A stretch of DNA of 10,088 nucleotides, taken from the NCBI GenBank assembly GCA_937127205.1, contig CAKZLS010000347.1, positions 1-10,088 of the forward strand. Reading direction: 5' to 3'. This stretch comes from an uncultured Rhodospirillales bacterium. GTDB taxonomy: Bacteria > Pseudomonadota > Alphaproteobacteria > Rhodospirillales > Defluviicoccaceae. The first letter of the stretch is position 1. Every line of letters begins with the position of its first letter. The position numbers were made by a program, and so were the translations under genes. The notes beneath the pieces are model-generated. The model was not told the origin of the DNA. It did not search any database and worked only from the letters and a program-made list of their open reading frames with translations. Of this stretch, positions 1 to 6,752 are shown piece after piece.

Positions 1-151
1 CGGTGACTACCGGCTGAACGAAAGATCGCCGGCGGCGGGGGCCGGCAGCGCCGCGTCCGTGACGACCCGGGACCCGCGCATGGCCGTCACCCGGGACTTC
101 CTCGGCCAGCCCCGCTCGCTGACCACGCCCTCGGCGGGCGCGTTCGAATAG
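1..151 (+). CDS. C-terminal fragment of a probable right-handed beta-helix (surface/secreted) protein
   Basis: An open frame enters from the left edge (codons in phase with base 2) and ends at TAG 149-151, giving 49 residues. It opens with GDYRLNERSPAAGAGSA, continues with TRDFLGQPR and ends in PSAGAFE. This follows the closing pattern of many parallel beta-helix or choice-of-anchor proteins: 'DYRL...SPA.GAG', then 'D..G.PR', then 'GAFE'. In that family the segment caps the last coils of a secreted or surface-exposed solenoid. The start codon, signal peptide and main repeats lie outside the window, so function cannot be judged. The family assignment rests on pattern recognition of a short tail; codon use and GC-rich third positions support real coding. 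No terminator is obvious directly after the stop. Confidence 0.6.
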   Translation, partial: GDYRLNERSPAAGAGSAASVTTRDPRMAVTRDFLGQPRSLTTPSAGAFE

Positions 152-206
152 CAACATTCTTGGGTGTATGCTGCCCAATCCCCGGTTGCACATCATGACC
201 GGCGGG

Positions 207-249
207 TTTAGCCTGACACGATAAATTAGATAATCCTAATAGATTTTAG
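207..249 (+). promoter_or_regulatory. Candidate promoter and operator of the AhpD-like gene
   Basis: The gap between the beta-helix fragment and the AhpD-like gene contains an AT-rich patch that stands out from its GC-rich surroundings. GATAAT at 229-234 matches the sigma-70 -10 consensus at 5 of 6 positions, but no good -35 lies 16-18 bases upstream. The -10 is overlapped by a perfect inverted repeat, ATTAG (225-229), 6-base spacer, CTAAT (236-240). Two further TTTAG copies lie at 207-211 and 245-249. The last three motifs are spaced about 10 bases apart, one helical turn, as expected for a dimeric regulator site covering the promoter. The regulator cannot be named from this sequence. Confidence 0.35.
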
Positions 250-268
250 CTCGTAAGGAGATCCGGTC

Positions 269-625
269 GTGAGCGACAAGAACTACCCCGAAATCGTTTC
301 CCACCTGACCAAGGTCATGGGTGACATGCACAAGGGCATTCCCGGCACCATGAAGGGGTTCGCGGAGTGCGCCGGCCAGGCCAAGGCCGCCAGCGCACTC
401 GACGAGAAAACCAAGGAACTGATGGCCACCGCCATTGCCATCGCGCTCCGCTGCGACGGGTGCCTCGGGTTCCATATTCGCGGCGCGGTCAAGCATGGCG
501 CCACCCGCCAGGAGATGATGGATACCATCGCCGTCGCCATCATGATGAACGGCGGGCCGGCCACCGTCTACGGTGCCTACGCCTTGGAGGCTTATGACCA
601 GTTCGCCGAGAAAAGGAGCGGCTGA
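269..625 (+). CDS. AhpD-like / carboxymuconolactone decarboxylase family protein
   Basis: A 118-residue cytoplasmic protein of the all-helical AhpD/CMD fold. Glu50, Cys62, Cys65 and His69 reproduce the spacing of the AhpD proton-relay and redox centre (E-x11-C-x2-C-x3-H). The segment RCDGCLGFHIRGAVKHGAT is the typical family core. AhpD proteins use the CxxC pair as a thiol redox centre, for example to reduce a peroxiredoxin; related single-domain proteins often have unknown substrates. The start is GTG 269, with AAGGAG at 255-260 eight bases upstream, a good ribosome site. The length fits the single-domain family (about 100-120 residues). No peroxiredoxin gene lies next to it, so a peroxidase-partner role is unproven. 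The gene appears monocistronic and is bounded by a hairpin at 652-682. The family is confident; the substrate is unknown. Confidence 0.88.
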   Translation: MSDKNYPEIVSHLTKVMGDMHKGIPGTMKGFAECAGQAKAASALDEKTKELMATAIAIALRCDGCLGFHIRGAVKHGATRQEMMDTIAVAIMMNGGPATVYGAYALEAYDQFAEKRSG

Positions 626-647
626 AATCAACGGGCAGACCGCCAAC

Positions 648-682
648 AAAAAAACCCCCGGGATTGGTCAGCCCGGGGGTTT
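648..682 (-). terminator. Rho-independent terminator between convergent genes
   Basis: AAACCCCCGGG (652-662) pairs perfectly with CCCGGGGGTTT (672-682) around a 9-base loop: an 11-bp, very GC-rich stem. Read on the - strand, the stem is followed by seven T residues (complement of the A run 648-654). It is therefore a classical terminator for the Bax-inhibitor-like gene. Read on the + strand, only TTT follows before mixed sequence, so it would stop the AhpD-like transcript less efficiently. It lies 33 bases past the - strand stop and 26 past the + strand stop, so one hairpin probably serves both genes. Confidence 0.88.
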
Positions 683-715
683 GATCTTGGATTAGGGGGT
701 CGTGTAATTCGGCTA

Positions 716-1453
716 CTACTCGCGAGCGACGCCGAACAGCTGCATCAGCCACACGAACATGGTCACGAAGCTGCCGTACAGCAGGAAGGCACCGAAGATC
801 GCCTTCCGATGGATCACGTCGCCGAGGTCGCCCTCATAGTACCAGCCCTTGATCTGCTGGGTCTCATAAGCGGTGAGACCGGCGAAGATGATGGGCACGA
901 TGATCGACATCGCCAAGTGCAATCCTGTGGACTGCATGAAGATGTTCACCACCAACGCGATCAGGATCCCGAAGGTCGCCATGATCAGGAACCGGCCCAT
1001 GGCGGTAAGGTCCCGTTTGGTGGTGTATCCGTACAAGCTCGATGCGGCGAATGCACCGGCGGTGATGAAGAACACCCTGGCGATACTTTCCTGGGTATAC
1101 ATGTAGAAGTACGGCGCGATCAGCGCGCCCCACATAGCCGCATATATCCAGAAGCAGGCCTGGGCGGCGACGATGCTCTTGCTCATCATGATTTTCGGCG
1201 CGACGAAGCCCATGCCGAGAATGCCGATGAACAGTACCCAGATGAACGGACCGCCGACGATCGCCTGCATCACGGTCGGGTTCATGGCCACGACCATGGA
1301 AATGATGCCGGTGAAGGCGACGCCGAGGGCCATGTAGTTGTAGACCCGCAGCATGTATTGGCGCAGGCCCACATCGATTTGAGCGTCTTCGGCCTGCGTC
1401 CGCGTCATCGTGTCGGTGCGCAGATTGAAGCGTCTATTTGGTCCTATAGCCAT
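716..1453 (-). CDS. Bax inhibitor-1/YccA (TMBIM) family membrane protein
   Basis: A 245-residue inner-membrane protein with about seven hydrophobic segments after a polar N-terminus of about 30 residues. Family hallmarks are LRQYMLRVYNYMALG (30-44), LYGYTTKRDLT (140-150), AGLTAYETQQIK (191-202) and the C-terminal KAIFGAFLLYGSF helix (217-229). The family includes E. coli YccA, which affects FtsH proteolysis, and Bacillus YetJ, a pH-gated calcium-leak channel. Here the TM6 residue normally Asp is Glu197, and the TM7 position normally Asp (LYLDF in common homologues) is Ser228, so the usual acidic pair is not intact. The start is ATG 1453, with AAAGAGGA five bases upstream (1459-1466). Two tandem TAG stops end the gene, followed by a strong terminator. 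It is transcribed alone, downstream of but separate from ybbP. The family is certain; the physiological role is not. Confidence 0.93.
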   Translation of the reverse strand: MAIGPNRRFNLRTDTMTRTQAEDAQIDVGLRQYMLRVYNYMALGVAFTGIISMVVAMNPTVMQAIVGGPFIWVLFIGILGMGFVAPKIMMSKSIVAAQACFWIYAAMWGALIAPYFYMYTQESIARVFFITAGAFAASSLYGYTTKRDLTAMGRFLIMATFGILIALVVNIFMQSTGLHLAMSIIVPIIFAGLTAYETQQIKGWYYEGDLGDVIHRKAIFGAFLLYGSFVTMFVWLMQLFGVARE

Positions 1454-1489
1454 TTTAATCCTCTTTCAAGAAACTGACTTTCCTACTCG

Positions 1490-1519
1490 GTAATATGGCA
1501 CGCTCCGCGACGCGCGCAA
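1490..1519 (-). promoter_or_regulatory. Weak candidate promoter for the Bax-inhibitor-like gene
   Basis: On the - strand TTGCGC (1519-1514) and TATTAC (1495-1490) are separated by 18 bases. They match the sigma-70 elements at 3 and 4 of 6 positions. The predicted start site would leave a leader of about 30 bases before ATG 1453, including the ribosome site. The gap 1454-1589 after ybbP has no convincing hairpin terminator, so read-through from ybbP is also possible. This is a plausible but low-scoring match. Confidence 0.28.
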
Positions 1520-1589
1520 GTGTATTCCGGCGCCTGGAAGGCAATCGTTGATCGTTATTCCGGCCGCCATTGATAGGAAAAATCTGTCA

Positions 1590-4130
1590 CTACTCGTTGC
1601 GCAGATAGGGGCTGCTTTTCTGGCCGAGGACCCGCCATGTTCCCGCAAACCCCATCAAAAGAGTAAGAATGACACAGGCCACGATGGTGGCGGTCACCGC
1701 GCCCGGCAGAAACACCCAGGGCATCCGCATGAGGAACACGGTTACGGCCCACGCCACGGTGGTGCCGACGATCGCGGCGGCCATCCCGGTCGCCAGACCG
1801 AGCAGGCCGTATTCCATCAAAAAGCTCGCGGCGATGCGCCGCCGGGTGGCGCCCAGAACCTTGAAGATCACCGCGTCGTACTGTCGGCGCTGGCGCCCGG
1901 CGGCGATAGCGCCCGCAACTACCAGAGCGCCGACGATGATTGCCACGGACGCGGCAGCGCGGATGCCTTGGCCAATACCCTCAATCATCGAATTGACCGC
2001 CTCCAACGCCTCGCGCACGCGAATGGCGGTAATGTTTTCGAACTGGTCGGACACCGCTTTTTCCACAGCGGTTTCGTCGTTGGCTCCGGTGTAGACCGCG
2101 GCGATATGGGTGTGGGGCGCACCGTCCAGGGTTCCCGGCGCGAGAATCAGCGCGAAGTCGAAGGGCACCGCCCGCCAGTCGATCTCGCGGAGCGACGCGA
2201 TCCTGACGTCGATCTCGCGGCCGAGCACATTGAGGGTCAGGAAATCGCCGACCTCTACCCCGAAGCCCTGGGCCAGCTTGGCGTCGAACGACATGATGGG
2301 CTCGCCGGAATAGTCCTCAGGCCACCAGGACCCGGCAACGATCTTGGCGTCCTCGGGCAGCGTCGCGGCGTAGGTTAGGGCGCGGTCGCCGCGCACCGCC
2401 CAGGCGGCTTCGGGCGCGACCGTGGCCTGCTCCACCGGAACGCCGTCGATACGGACGATGCGGCCGCGCAGCGACGGAACCCGGCGCATGTTCTCCACCC
2501 CCGTCGCCTGCTGCACCGTGCTGTCGAACACCGCCACCTGGTCGTCCTGGATATCGATGAAGAAGACCGTGGGCGCGGCTTCGGGCAGTCGTTCGCCGAT
2601 CTGAGCACGCAGATTGCCCTCGATCAGCACCAACGCCACCAACACCGCGAGGCCCATCCCCAGCGACAAGACCACACTCGGTGTCGGTGTCCCCGGCCGC
2701 GACAGATTGCTCAGGGCCAGCCGCAGCTCGGCGTTTCGCGGCCGCGGCAACCGCTTGACCAGGGTCACGATCAGCGATCCCGCACCCTTGAAGATCAGCA
2801 GCGTCAGCGCCGCGCCGCCGACGAACCAATAAGCCAGGTTGCGGTCCAGCGCGGTGGCGACCACCAGCACCACGAGAGCCAGACCACAGAGCGCGGTCGC
2901 CGCCATATAGACCGGCCGCGGGCGTCCGGAGGTGGGCGCCACGGATTGGCGAAACAGATTGGCCGCCGGGACATCGCGGGCCCGCGCAAGCGGCCACAGC
3001 GCGAACGTCATCGCTGTTAGCAGTCCCAACGCGGCGGCCTGAACGATGGGCAGGGGATAGATGGCCGTTTCGACCGGTACCGGCAGAACACCCGCGGCAG
3101 CCTCGAGCGCAAACGCGGTCATGACCACACCGGCGACCAGCCCGATGGCGATCCCAATCGACGCCAACAAAAAGACCTGCAGCAAATAGACTTGGAACAC
3201 CAGTGACCCGGGCGCACCGACGCACTTGAAGGTGGCGATGGTGTTGACCCGGCCGTCCATGTAGTTCTTGACCGCATTGCCAACCCCGATGCCGCCCACC
3301 AGCAACGCGGTCAGGCCGGCAAAGGTGAGAAACAGCGTCATCCGTTCGACGAACCGGCGAACACCCGGCGCGGCCTCGGAGGTGTTCTGCACCCGCCATC
3401 CGGCGGTGGGGAAGGCGTCGTTAAGCGCCTCGGTCCAGGCCTTGGCGTCGGTACCGGCCGGTAACGTGACGCGGGTGTGATAGCGGATCATGCTGCCCGG
3501 CCGAACCAGGCCGGTCTCCGGCAGTGCCGCGTCGGCGATCATCAGGCGCGGCCCGAAATTGAACACGCTGGCCACCCGGTCCGGCTCACGGACCAACCGG
3601 GCGCGAATATCGAGAACAGCGTCACCCACCTTTACCCGGTCGCCCACTGCGATCCCCAGGCGGTCGAGCAAATTCTGTTCGGCAATGGCGCCCCAGACAC
3701 CATTGTTTCGCGCCAGAGCGTCGGCCAGCGGCATCACAGGGGTCATCTCGATGCCGCCGACCAGCGGATACACGGCATCGACGGCTTTTAGCTCCACCAT
3801 GGTGCGAGCGTCGCGGTTGTTTGCCGGGCGGGCCATGGCCCGCATCTCGGTCACGTGGGACAAGTCGGCCGAATTCCGTTGCAGATAGGCGTCCTGTTCA
3901 GCGGTGACATCACGGTGCAGAAGCCGCAGATCCACGTCGCCGCCGAGCAGCGCGCGGGCATCGGATCGGAGACCGCCGATCACCGACTCGTTGACCGTGC
4001 CGACGGCGGCGATGGCGGCAACGCCGATCGCGAGACTGATCACCAAAACCCGGAAGCCCGACAGCCCCGAACGCAACTCACGCCGGGCAAGGCGCCAGGC
4101 AAGCCCCCAGGGCGATCGCGCCTCCGTCAT
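1590..4130 (-). CDS. ybbP: ABC transporter permease, YbbP type, with two FtsX-like modules
   Basis: An 846-residue inner-membrane permease. One hydrophobic segment near 26-44 is followed by a periplasmic MacB-core-like domain (about 45-260). A first FtsX module follows, with TM segments near 264-286, 312-342 and 360-382. Central TM segments lie near 407-427, 432-455 and 484-503. A second periplasmic domain spans about 505-720, and a second FtsX module has TM segments near 722-744, 770-800 and 806-832. The same motif occurs in both modules: FKCVGAPGSLVFQVYLLQ (301-318) and FKVLGATRRRIAASFLMEY (756-774). Such fused permeases (about 800 residues in E. coli YbbP) pair with a LolD-like ATPase and belong to the mechanotransducing or lipid-related type VII ABC group. 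The substrate is unproven. Its ATG overlaps the ybbA stop (ATGA), which indicates translational coupling. It is too long to be LolC or LolE (about 400 residues). Confidence 0.9.
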   Translation of the reverse strand: MTEARSPWGLAWRLARRELRSGLSGFRVLVISLAIGVAAIAAVGTVNESVIGGLRSDARALLGGDVDLRLLHRDVTAEQDAYLQRNSADLSHVTEMRAMARPANNRDARTMVELKAVDAVYPLVGGIEMTPVMPLADALARNNGVWGAIAEQNLLDRLGIAVGDRVKVGDAVLDIRARLVREPDRVASVFNFGPRLMIADAALPETGLVRPGSMIRYHTRVTLPAGTDAKAWTEALNDAFPTAGWRVQNTSEAAPGVRRFVERMTLFLTFAGLTALLVGGIGVGNAVKNYMDGRVNTIATFKCVGAPGSLVFQVYLLQVFLLASIGIAIGLVAGVVMTAFALEAAAGVLPVPVETAIYPLPIVQAAALGLLTAMTFALWPLARARDVPAANLFRQSVAPTSGRPRPVYMAATALCGLALVVLVVATALDRNLAYWFVGGAALTLLIFKGAGSLIVTLVKRLPRPRNAELRLALSNLSRPGTPTPSVVLSLGMGLAVLVALVLIEGNLRAQIGERLPEAAPTVFFIDIQDDQVAVFDSTVQQATGVENMRRVPSLRGRIVRIDGVPVEQATVAPEAAWAVRGDRALTYAATLPEDAKIVAGSWWPEDYSGEPIMSFDAKLAQGFGVEVGDFLTLNVLGREIDVRIASLREIDWRAVPFDFALILAPGTLDGAPHTHIAAVYTGANDETAVEKAVSDQFENITAIRVREALEAVNSMIEGIGQGIRAAASVAIIVGALVVAGAIAAGRQRRQYDAVIFKVLGATRRRIAASFLMEYGLLGLATGMAAAIVGTTVAWAVTVFLMRMPWVFLPGAVTATIVACVILTLLMGFAGTWRVLGQKSSPYLRNE

Positions 4131-4882
4131 GCGAAGCCGCCGGCAGCGGCCACGCTACCCCGTTGCCGCACCTCGTCTTCGGCGATCAGTCCATCCACCA
4201 GTTGCACAATCCGTCCGCACCGCTCCGCCAGCGCGCGTTCGTGGGTGATCAGGATCAGTGTCGTTCCGCGCCGTTGCTGCAGGTCGAAAAGCACTTCCAT
4301 CACCGACTCCCCGGTGGCGCCGTCGAGGTTGCCGGTGGGCTCATCGGCCAGGAGGATTGAAGGCTCGGTGACGAAGGCGCGGGCCAGCGCGACCCGTTGC
4401 TGTTCGCCGCCGGACATCTGACCCGGGTAATGCTGTACGCGATGGGCGAGGCCGACGCTCGCCAGCTGCGCGTTCGCGCGGTCCTGAGCGTCCGCCACGC
4501 CAGCGAACTCCAGCGGAAGGGCAACGTTTTCCATGGCGGTCATGGTGGGGACAAGGTGAAAGTTTTGAAATACAATGCCCACATGCTCACGCCGGAACAC
4601 CGCGAGCGCGTCTTCGTCCAGGCCGTTGAACGCGGTTCCGGCGGCGCTCACCAGTCCGCTGGTGGGCCGTTCGAGCCCGGCAATCACCATCAGCATACTG
4701 GTCTTGCCCGACCCCGACGGCCCGACCACGCCGACGGTCTCTCCGGCGTCAATCGACAATTTGATACCGCGCAAAACATTGACATCGCCGGCGGCGGAAG
4801 TCAGTTGCAGATGGACGTCGTCGAGAATAACGGCGCCGCCATGCTTTTTTTCAATATTGTGAGGAGGGAATGACCCTGGCAT
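4127..4882 (-). CDS. ybbA: ABC transporter ATP-binding protein, YbbA/LolD-like
   Basis: A 251-residue cytoplasmic ATPase that would power the YbbP permease. Numbered from ATG 4882: Walker A GPSGSGKT at 54-61, Q-loop Gln106 (FQNFHLVPTMT), signature MSGGEQQRVALARA at 156-169, Walker B ILLADEP with Asp180 and Glu181, and H-loop His214 (LITHE). NFHLVPTMTAMENVALPLE is typical of the MacB/LolD/YbbA group. ATG 4882 was chosen because GAGGT (4895-4891) lies eight bases upstream; a TTG at 4897 in the same frame lacks a good ribosome site. The stop overlaps the ybbP start by four bases. Divergence from tesA strongly favours YbbA over LolD, FtsE or MacB. The family is certain; transported substrate and pathway are inferred only from homologues. 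Confidence 0.92.
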   Translation of the reverse strand: MPGSFPPHNIEKKHGGAVILDDVHLQLTSAAGDVNVLRGIKLSIDAGETVGVVGPSGSGKTSMLMVIAGLERPTSGLVSAAGTAFNGLDEDALAVFRREHVGIVFQNFHLVPTMTAMENVALPLEFAGVADAQDRANAQLASVGLAHRVQHYPGQMSGGEQQRVALARAFVTEPSILLADEPTGNLDGATGESVMEVLFDLQQRRGTTLILITHERALAERCGRIVQLVDGLIAEDEVRQRGSVAAAGGFA

Positions 4883-4928
4883 CGATGTGGACCTCAACCG
4901 CGGTAATTAGTGGCGTATTCGTTCCTAC

Positions 4929-4958
4929 CCGATATGGCTTGGAGCGATGCATTGTCAA
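4929..4958 (-). promoter_or_regulatory. Candidate promoter of the ybbA-ybbP operon
   Basis: On the - strand a perfect -35 TTGACA (4958-4953) is followed after 18 bases by TATCGG (4934-4929), a weak -10 matching only the first three bases. Transcription would start near 4922, giving a leader of about 40 bases before ATG 4882. The -35 lies inside the 5' end of tesA, so the divergent genes would share or overlap their control region. The perfect -35 is the main support. Confidence 0.35.
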
Positions 4959-5607
4959 CGCGCGGACCTTTTTGCTGCTCGTGCTACTTGCCGCCTTCCA
5001 GCTAACGCCGGCGACCGCGAGAGCGTCCGAGCCCGTGCGTTTGCTGGCATTGGGCGACAGCCTGGCGGCCGGTTACGGCCTTCCACGCGAGGACGGCTTC
5101 ACGGAGCAACTTGAGCGGTCCTTGCGCGCCGATGGGCACGACGTCATAGTGATCAACGCTGGTGTGTCCGGCGATACCACCGCCGGCGGGCTTGCGCGTC
5201 TGGATTGGGTCGTGGACTCGGTTGGCGATGGGGGACCGGACGCGGTTATTGTCGAATTGGGCGCGAACGATGGACTTAGGGGTATCGACCCAGACGTTAC
5301 CTACAACAACCTCGATAGCATCGTGAGCCGTCTCCGCGAGCGCGGATTGCCGGTCCTGATCGCCGGGATGCGGGCGCCGCCCAACCTCGGCGCCGAGTAC
5401 GTGGAGGCGTTCGATGCCATTTTTCCCCGGGTAGCCGATAAACACGGGGTCCCGCTCTATCCGTTTTTCCTGGAAGGCGTGGCCGCGCGTCCACACCTCA
5501 ATCTCGCCGATGGTATTCATCCGAACCGTGAAGGCATTGCCGTCATTGTCGAGCGCATCACGCCGGCGGTGACGCAACTCGTCGAGCAAGCGGAGGCCGC
5601 CAGATGA
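4939..5607 (+). CDS. tesA: SGNH-family arylesterase / acyl-CoA thioesterase I (TesA)
   Basis: About 222 residues, an exported SGNH hydrolase. Numbered from TTG 4939: a hydrophobic signal (about 10-22) with likely cleavage after TARA (26-29); GDSL block with Ser41 (LALGDSLAAGYGL); Gly78 (NAGVSGDT); Asn110 (GANDGL); and catalytic Asp190 and His193 (DGIHPN). TesA hydrolyses acyl-CoAs, aryl esters and lysophospholipids in the periplasm. The start is uncertain. The frame is open back to ATG 4870, but that start overlaps ybbA coding sequence and puts about 30 extra residues before the signal peptide. TTG 4939 gives a normal n-region but has no clear ribosome site; ATG 4885 is a third option. The divergent ybbA-ybbP pair is the classical tesA context. 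The stop TGA overlaps the next gene by four bases. Confidence 0.9.
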   Translation: MERCIVNARTFLLLVLLAAFQLTPATARASEPVRLLALGDSLAAGYGLPREDGFTEQLERSLRADGHDVIVINAGVSGDTTAGGLARLDWVVDSVGDGGPDAVIVELGANDGLRGIDPDVTYNNLDSIVSRLRERGLPVLIAGMRAPPNLGAEYVEAFDAIFPRVADKHGVPLYPFFLEGVAARPHLNLADGIHPNREGIAVIVERITPAVTQLVEQAEAAR

Positions 5608-6719
5608 AGCGGTTCAAGGTCGTCCATGGCGTCGGCGAAGACTGGGCACACGCCGCTCAGACATGCGCCGACGGTCTCGCGGACATCGCCTCGGAAGCCA
5701 ATATCGCGTTTATCTATGTGACCGACCGGCTGGCCGAGGATTTCAGCAATATTTTGAACTACCTCCGTCAGAAAACCGGCATTCAGCACTGGGTGGGCAG
5801 CGTCGGCATCGGAATTTGCGCCGCGCGAACGGAATATTACGACTGCCGCGCGGTTGCCGTGATGGCGGGCCATATTCCCGAACAATCGTTTCGCATTTTT
5901 CCCTCCATCAGCGAGAACGTCAATCAGCTCTCCTCGGAACACCAATCCTGGGTCGCGGATGCAGACGCGCACGTCGGGATCGTCCATGGCGATCCCAATA
6001 ATATGAAAACCCCGCAGCTGATCGACGACCTCGCTCAGAATCACACCCTGTTTCTCGTCGGAGGGCTGACGTCGTCAAGGGCCGCCTGCCATCAAGTGGC
6101 CAACCGCATCACCGGAGGCGGTGTCTCCGGCATCATGTTCGGCCCTGACGTGGGGGTCCAGACGGCCCTGAGCCAGGGGTGCGTGCCCGTGGGAACCCAC
6201 CATCTGATCTCCGACTGCCTGGACAACGTGCTGATTGGCCTGGACGGCCGCCCCGCGCTCGAGGTGTTCAAGGAAGACATTGGCGAACTCCTGGCCCGCG
6301 ATCTCAACCGCGTGACCGGATATATCCACGCGGCGATTCCCTTGGCCGGTTCGGATACCGGCGACTATATGGTTCGAAACCTGATCGCCATCGATCCGGA
6401 ACACGGCTGGCTGGCCATCGGCGAACCGATTTCGGTGGGCGATCGGGTCATGTTCGTTCGCCGCGACCCGCGCACCGCGGAACACGACCTGAAACTCATG
6501 CTGGCCAAGCTCAACAAGCGCCTTAACGGGCCACCGCGCGGTGGTGTGTATTTTTCGTGTGTCGCGCGTGGCCCCGGCATGTTCGGCCAACCAGGGCATG
6601 AGATTTCCCTGCTGCAGGATCAACTGGGCGATATCCCGCTCGTGGGGTTCTATTGTGGCGGAGAAATTTCCAACAGCCGGATCTATGGCTATACAGGTGT
6701 CCTCGCCTTGTTCACTTAA
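5604..6719 (+). CDS. Stand-alone FIST-domain protein (FIST_N plus FIST_C)
   Basis: A 371-residue protein that I recognise as FIST_N (about 30-215) followed by FIST_C (about 220-360). Supporting segments are the N-terminal FIYVTDRLAEDF and WVGSVGIGIC, the glycine-rich middle GGVSGIMFG, and the closing VGFYCGGEISNS. FIST is a small-ligand sensory domain, proposed to bind compounds such as amino acids and usually fused to histidine kinases, cyclases or chemoreceptors. Here no output domain, signal peptide or TM segment is present, so it is predicted to be a cytoplasmic free-standing sensor or binding protein. Translation is probably coupled to tesA: ATG 5604 lies in the ATGA overlap, with GGAGG at 5592-5596 seven bases upstream. 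The gene ends at TAA 6719, 33 bases before the aldo/keto reductase. The ligand is unknown. Confidence 0.85.
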   Translation: MKRFKVVHGVGEDWAHAAQTCADGLADIASEANIAFIYVTDRLAEDFSNILNYLRQKTGIQHWVGSVGIGICAARTEYYDCRAVAVMAGHIPEQSFRIFPSISENVNQLSSEHQSWVADADAHVGIVHGDPNNMKTPQLIDDLAQNHTLFLVGGLTSSRAACHQVANRITGGGVSGIMFGPDVGVQTALSQGCVPVGTHHLISDCLDNVLIGLDGRPALEVFKEDIGELLARDLNRVTGYIHAAIPLAGSDTGDYMVRNLIAIDPEHGWLAIGEPISVGDRVMFVRRDPRTAEHDLKLMLAKLNKRLNGPPRGGVYFSCVARGPGMFGQPGHEISLLQDQLGDIPLVGFYCGGEISNSRIYGYTGVLALFT

Positions 6720-6752
6720 TGCGCCCGCAACGATGAGACACCCCATTCAGCG

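Noticed and set aside
809..1477. + strand open frame of 222 codons opposite the Bax-inhibitor-like gene
   Set aside because: Low-complexity His/Asp/Gly-rich translation, antisense to a clear membrane protein, and no ribosome site.
2178..2220. 13-base direct repeat GTCGATCTCGCGG, copies exactly 30 bases apart
   Set aside because: It falls inside ybbP and encodes Arg-Glu-Ile-Asp twice, ten residues apart, in a beta-rich domain. This is most likely coincidental coding similarity, not a mobile or regulatory repeat.
1548..2378. Long + strand open frame (276 codons) opposite ybbP
   Set aside because: It is antisense to the well-supported permease. Its translation is rich in His, Gly, Arg and Asp with no recognisable domain, which is typical of a shadow frame in GC-rich DNA.
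4397..4873. + strand open frame opposite ybbA, leading toward tesA
   Set aside because: The opposite strand carries every ABC ATPase motif in order, and this frame shows no domain.
1590..4882. Possible LolCDE or MacB lipoprotein/macrolide exporter
   Set aside because: There is a single 846-residue permease with two FtsX modules, a separate ATPase and a divergent tesA. That fits YbbA-YbbP, not LolC/LolE (two short permeases) or MacB (ATPase fused to permease).
6075..6746. - strand open frame of 223 codons opposite the FIST gene
   Set aside because: It mirrors the FIST codons and shows no family motif.
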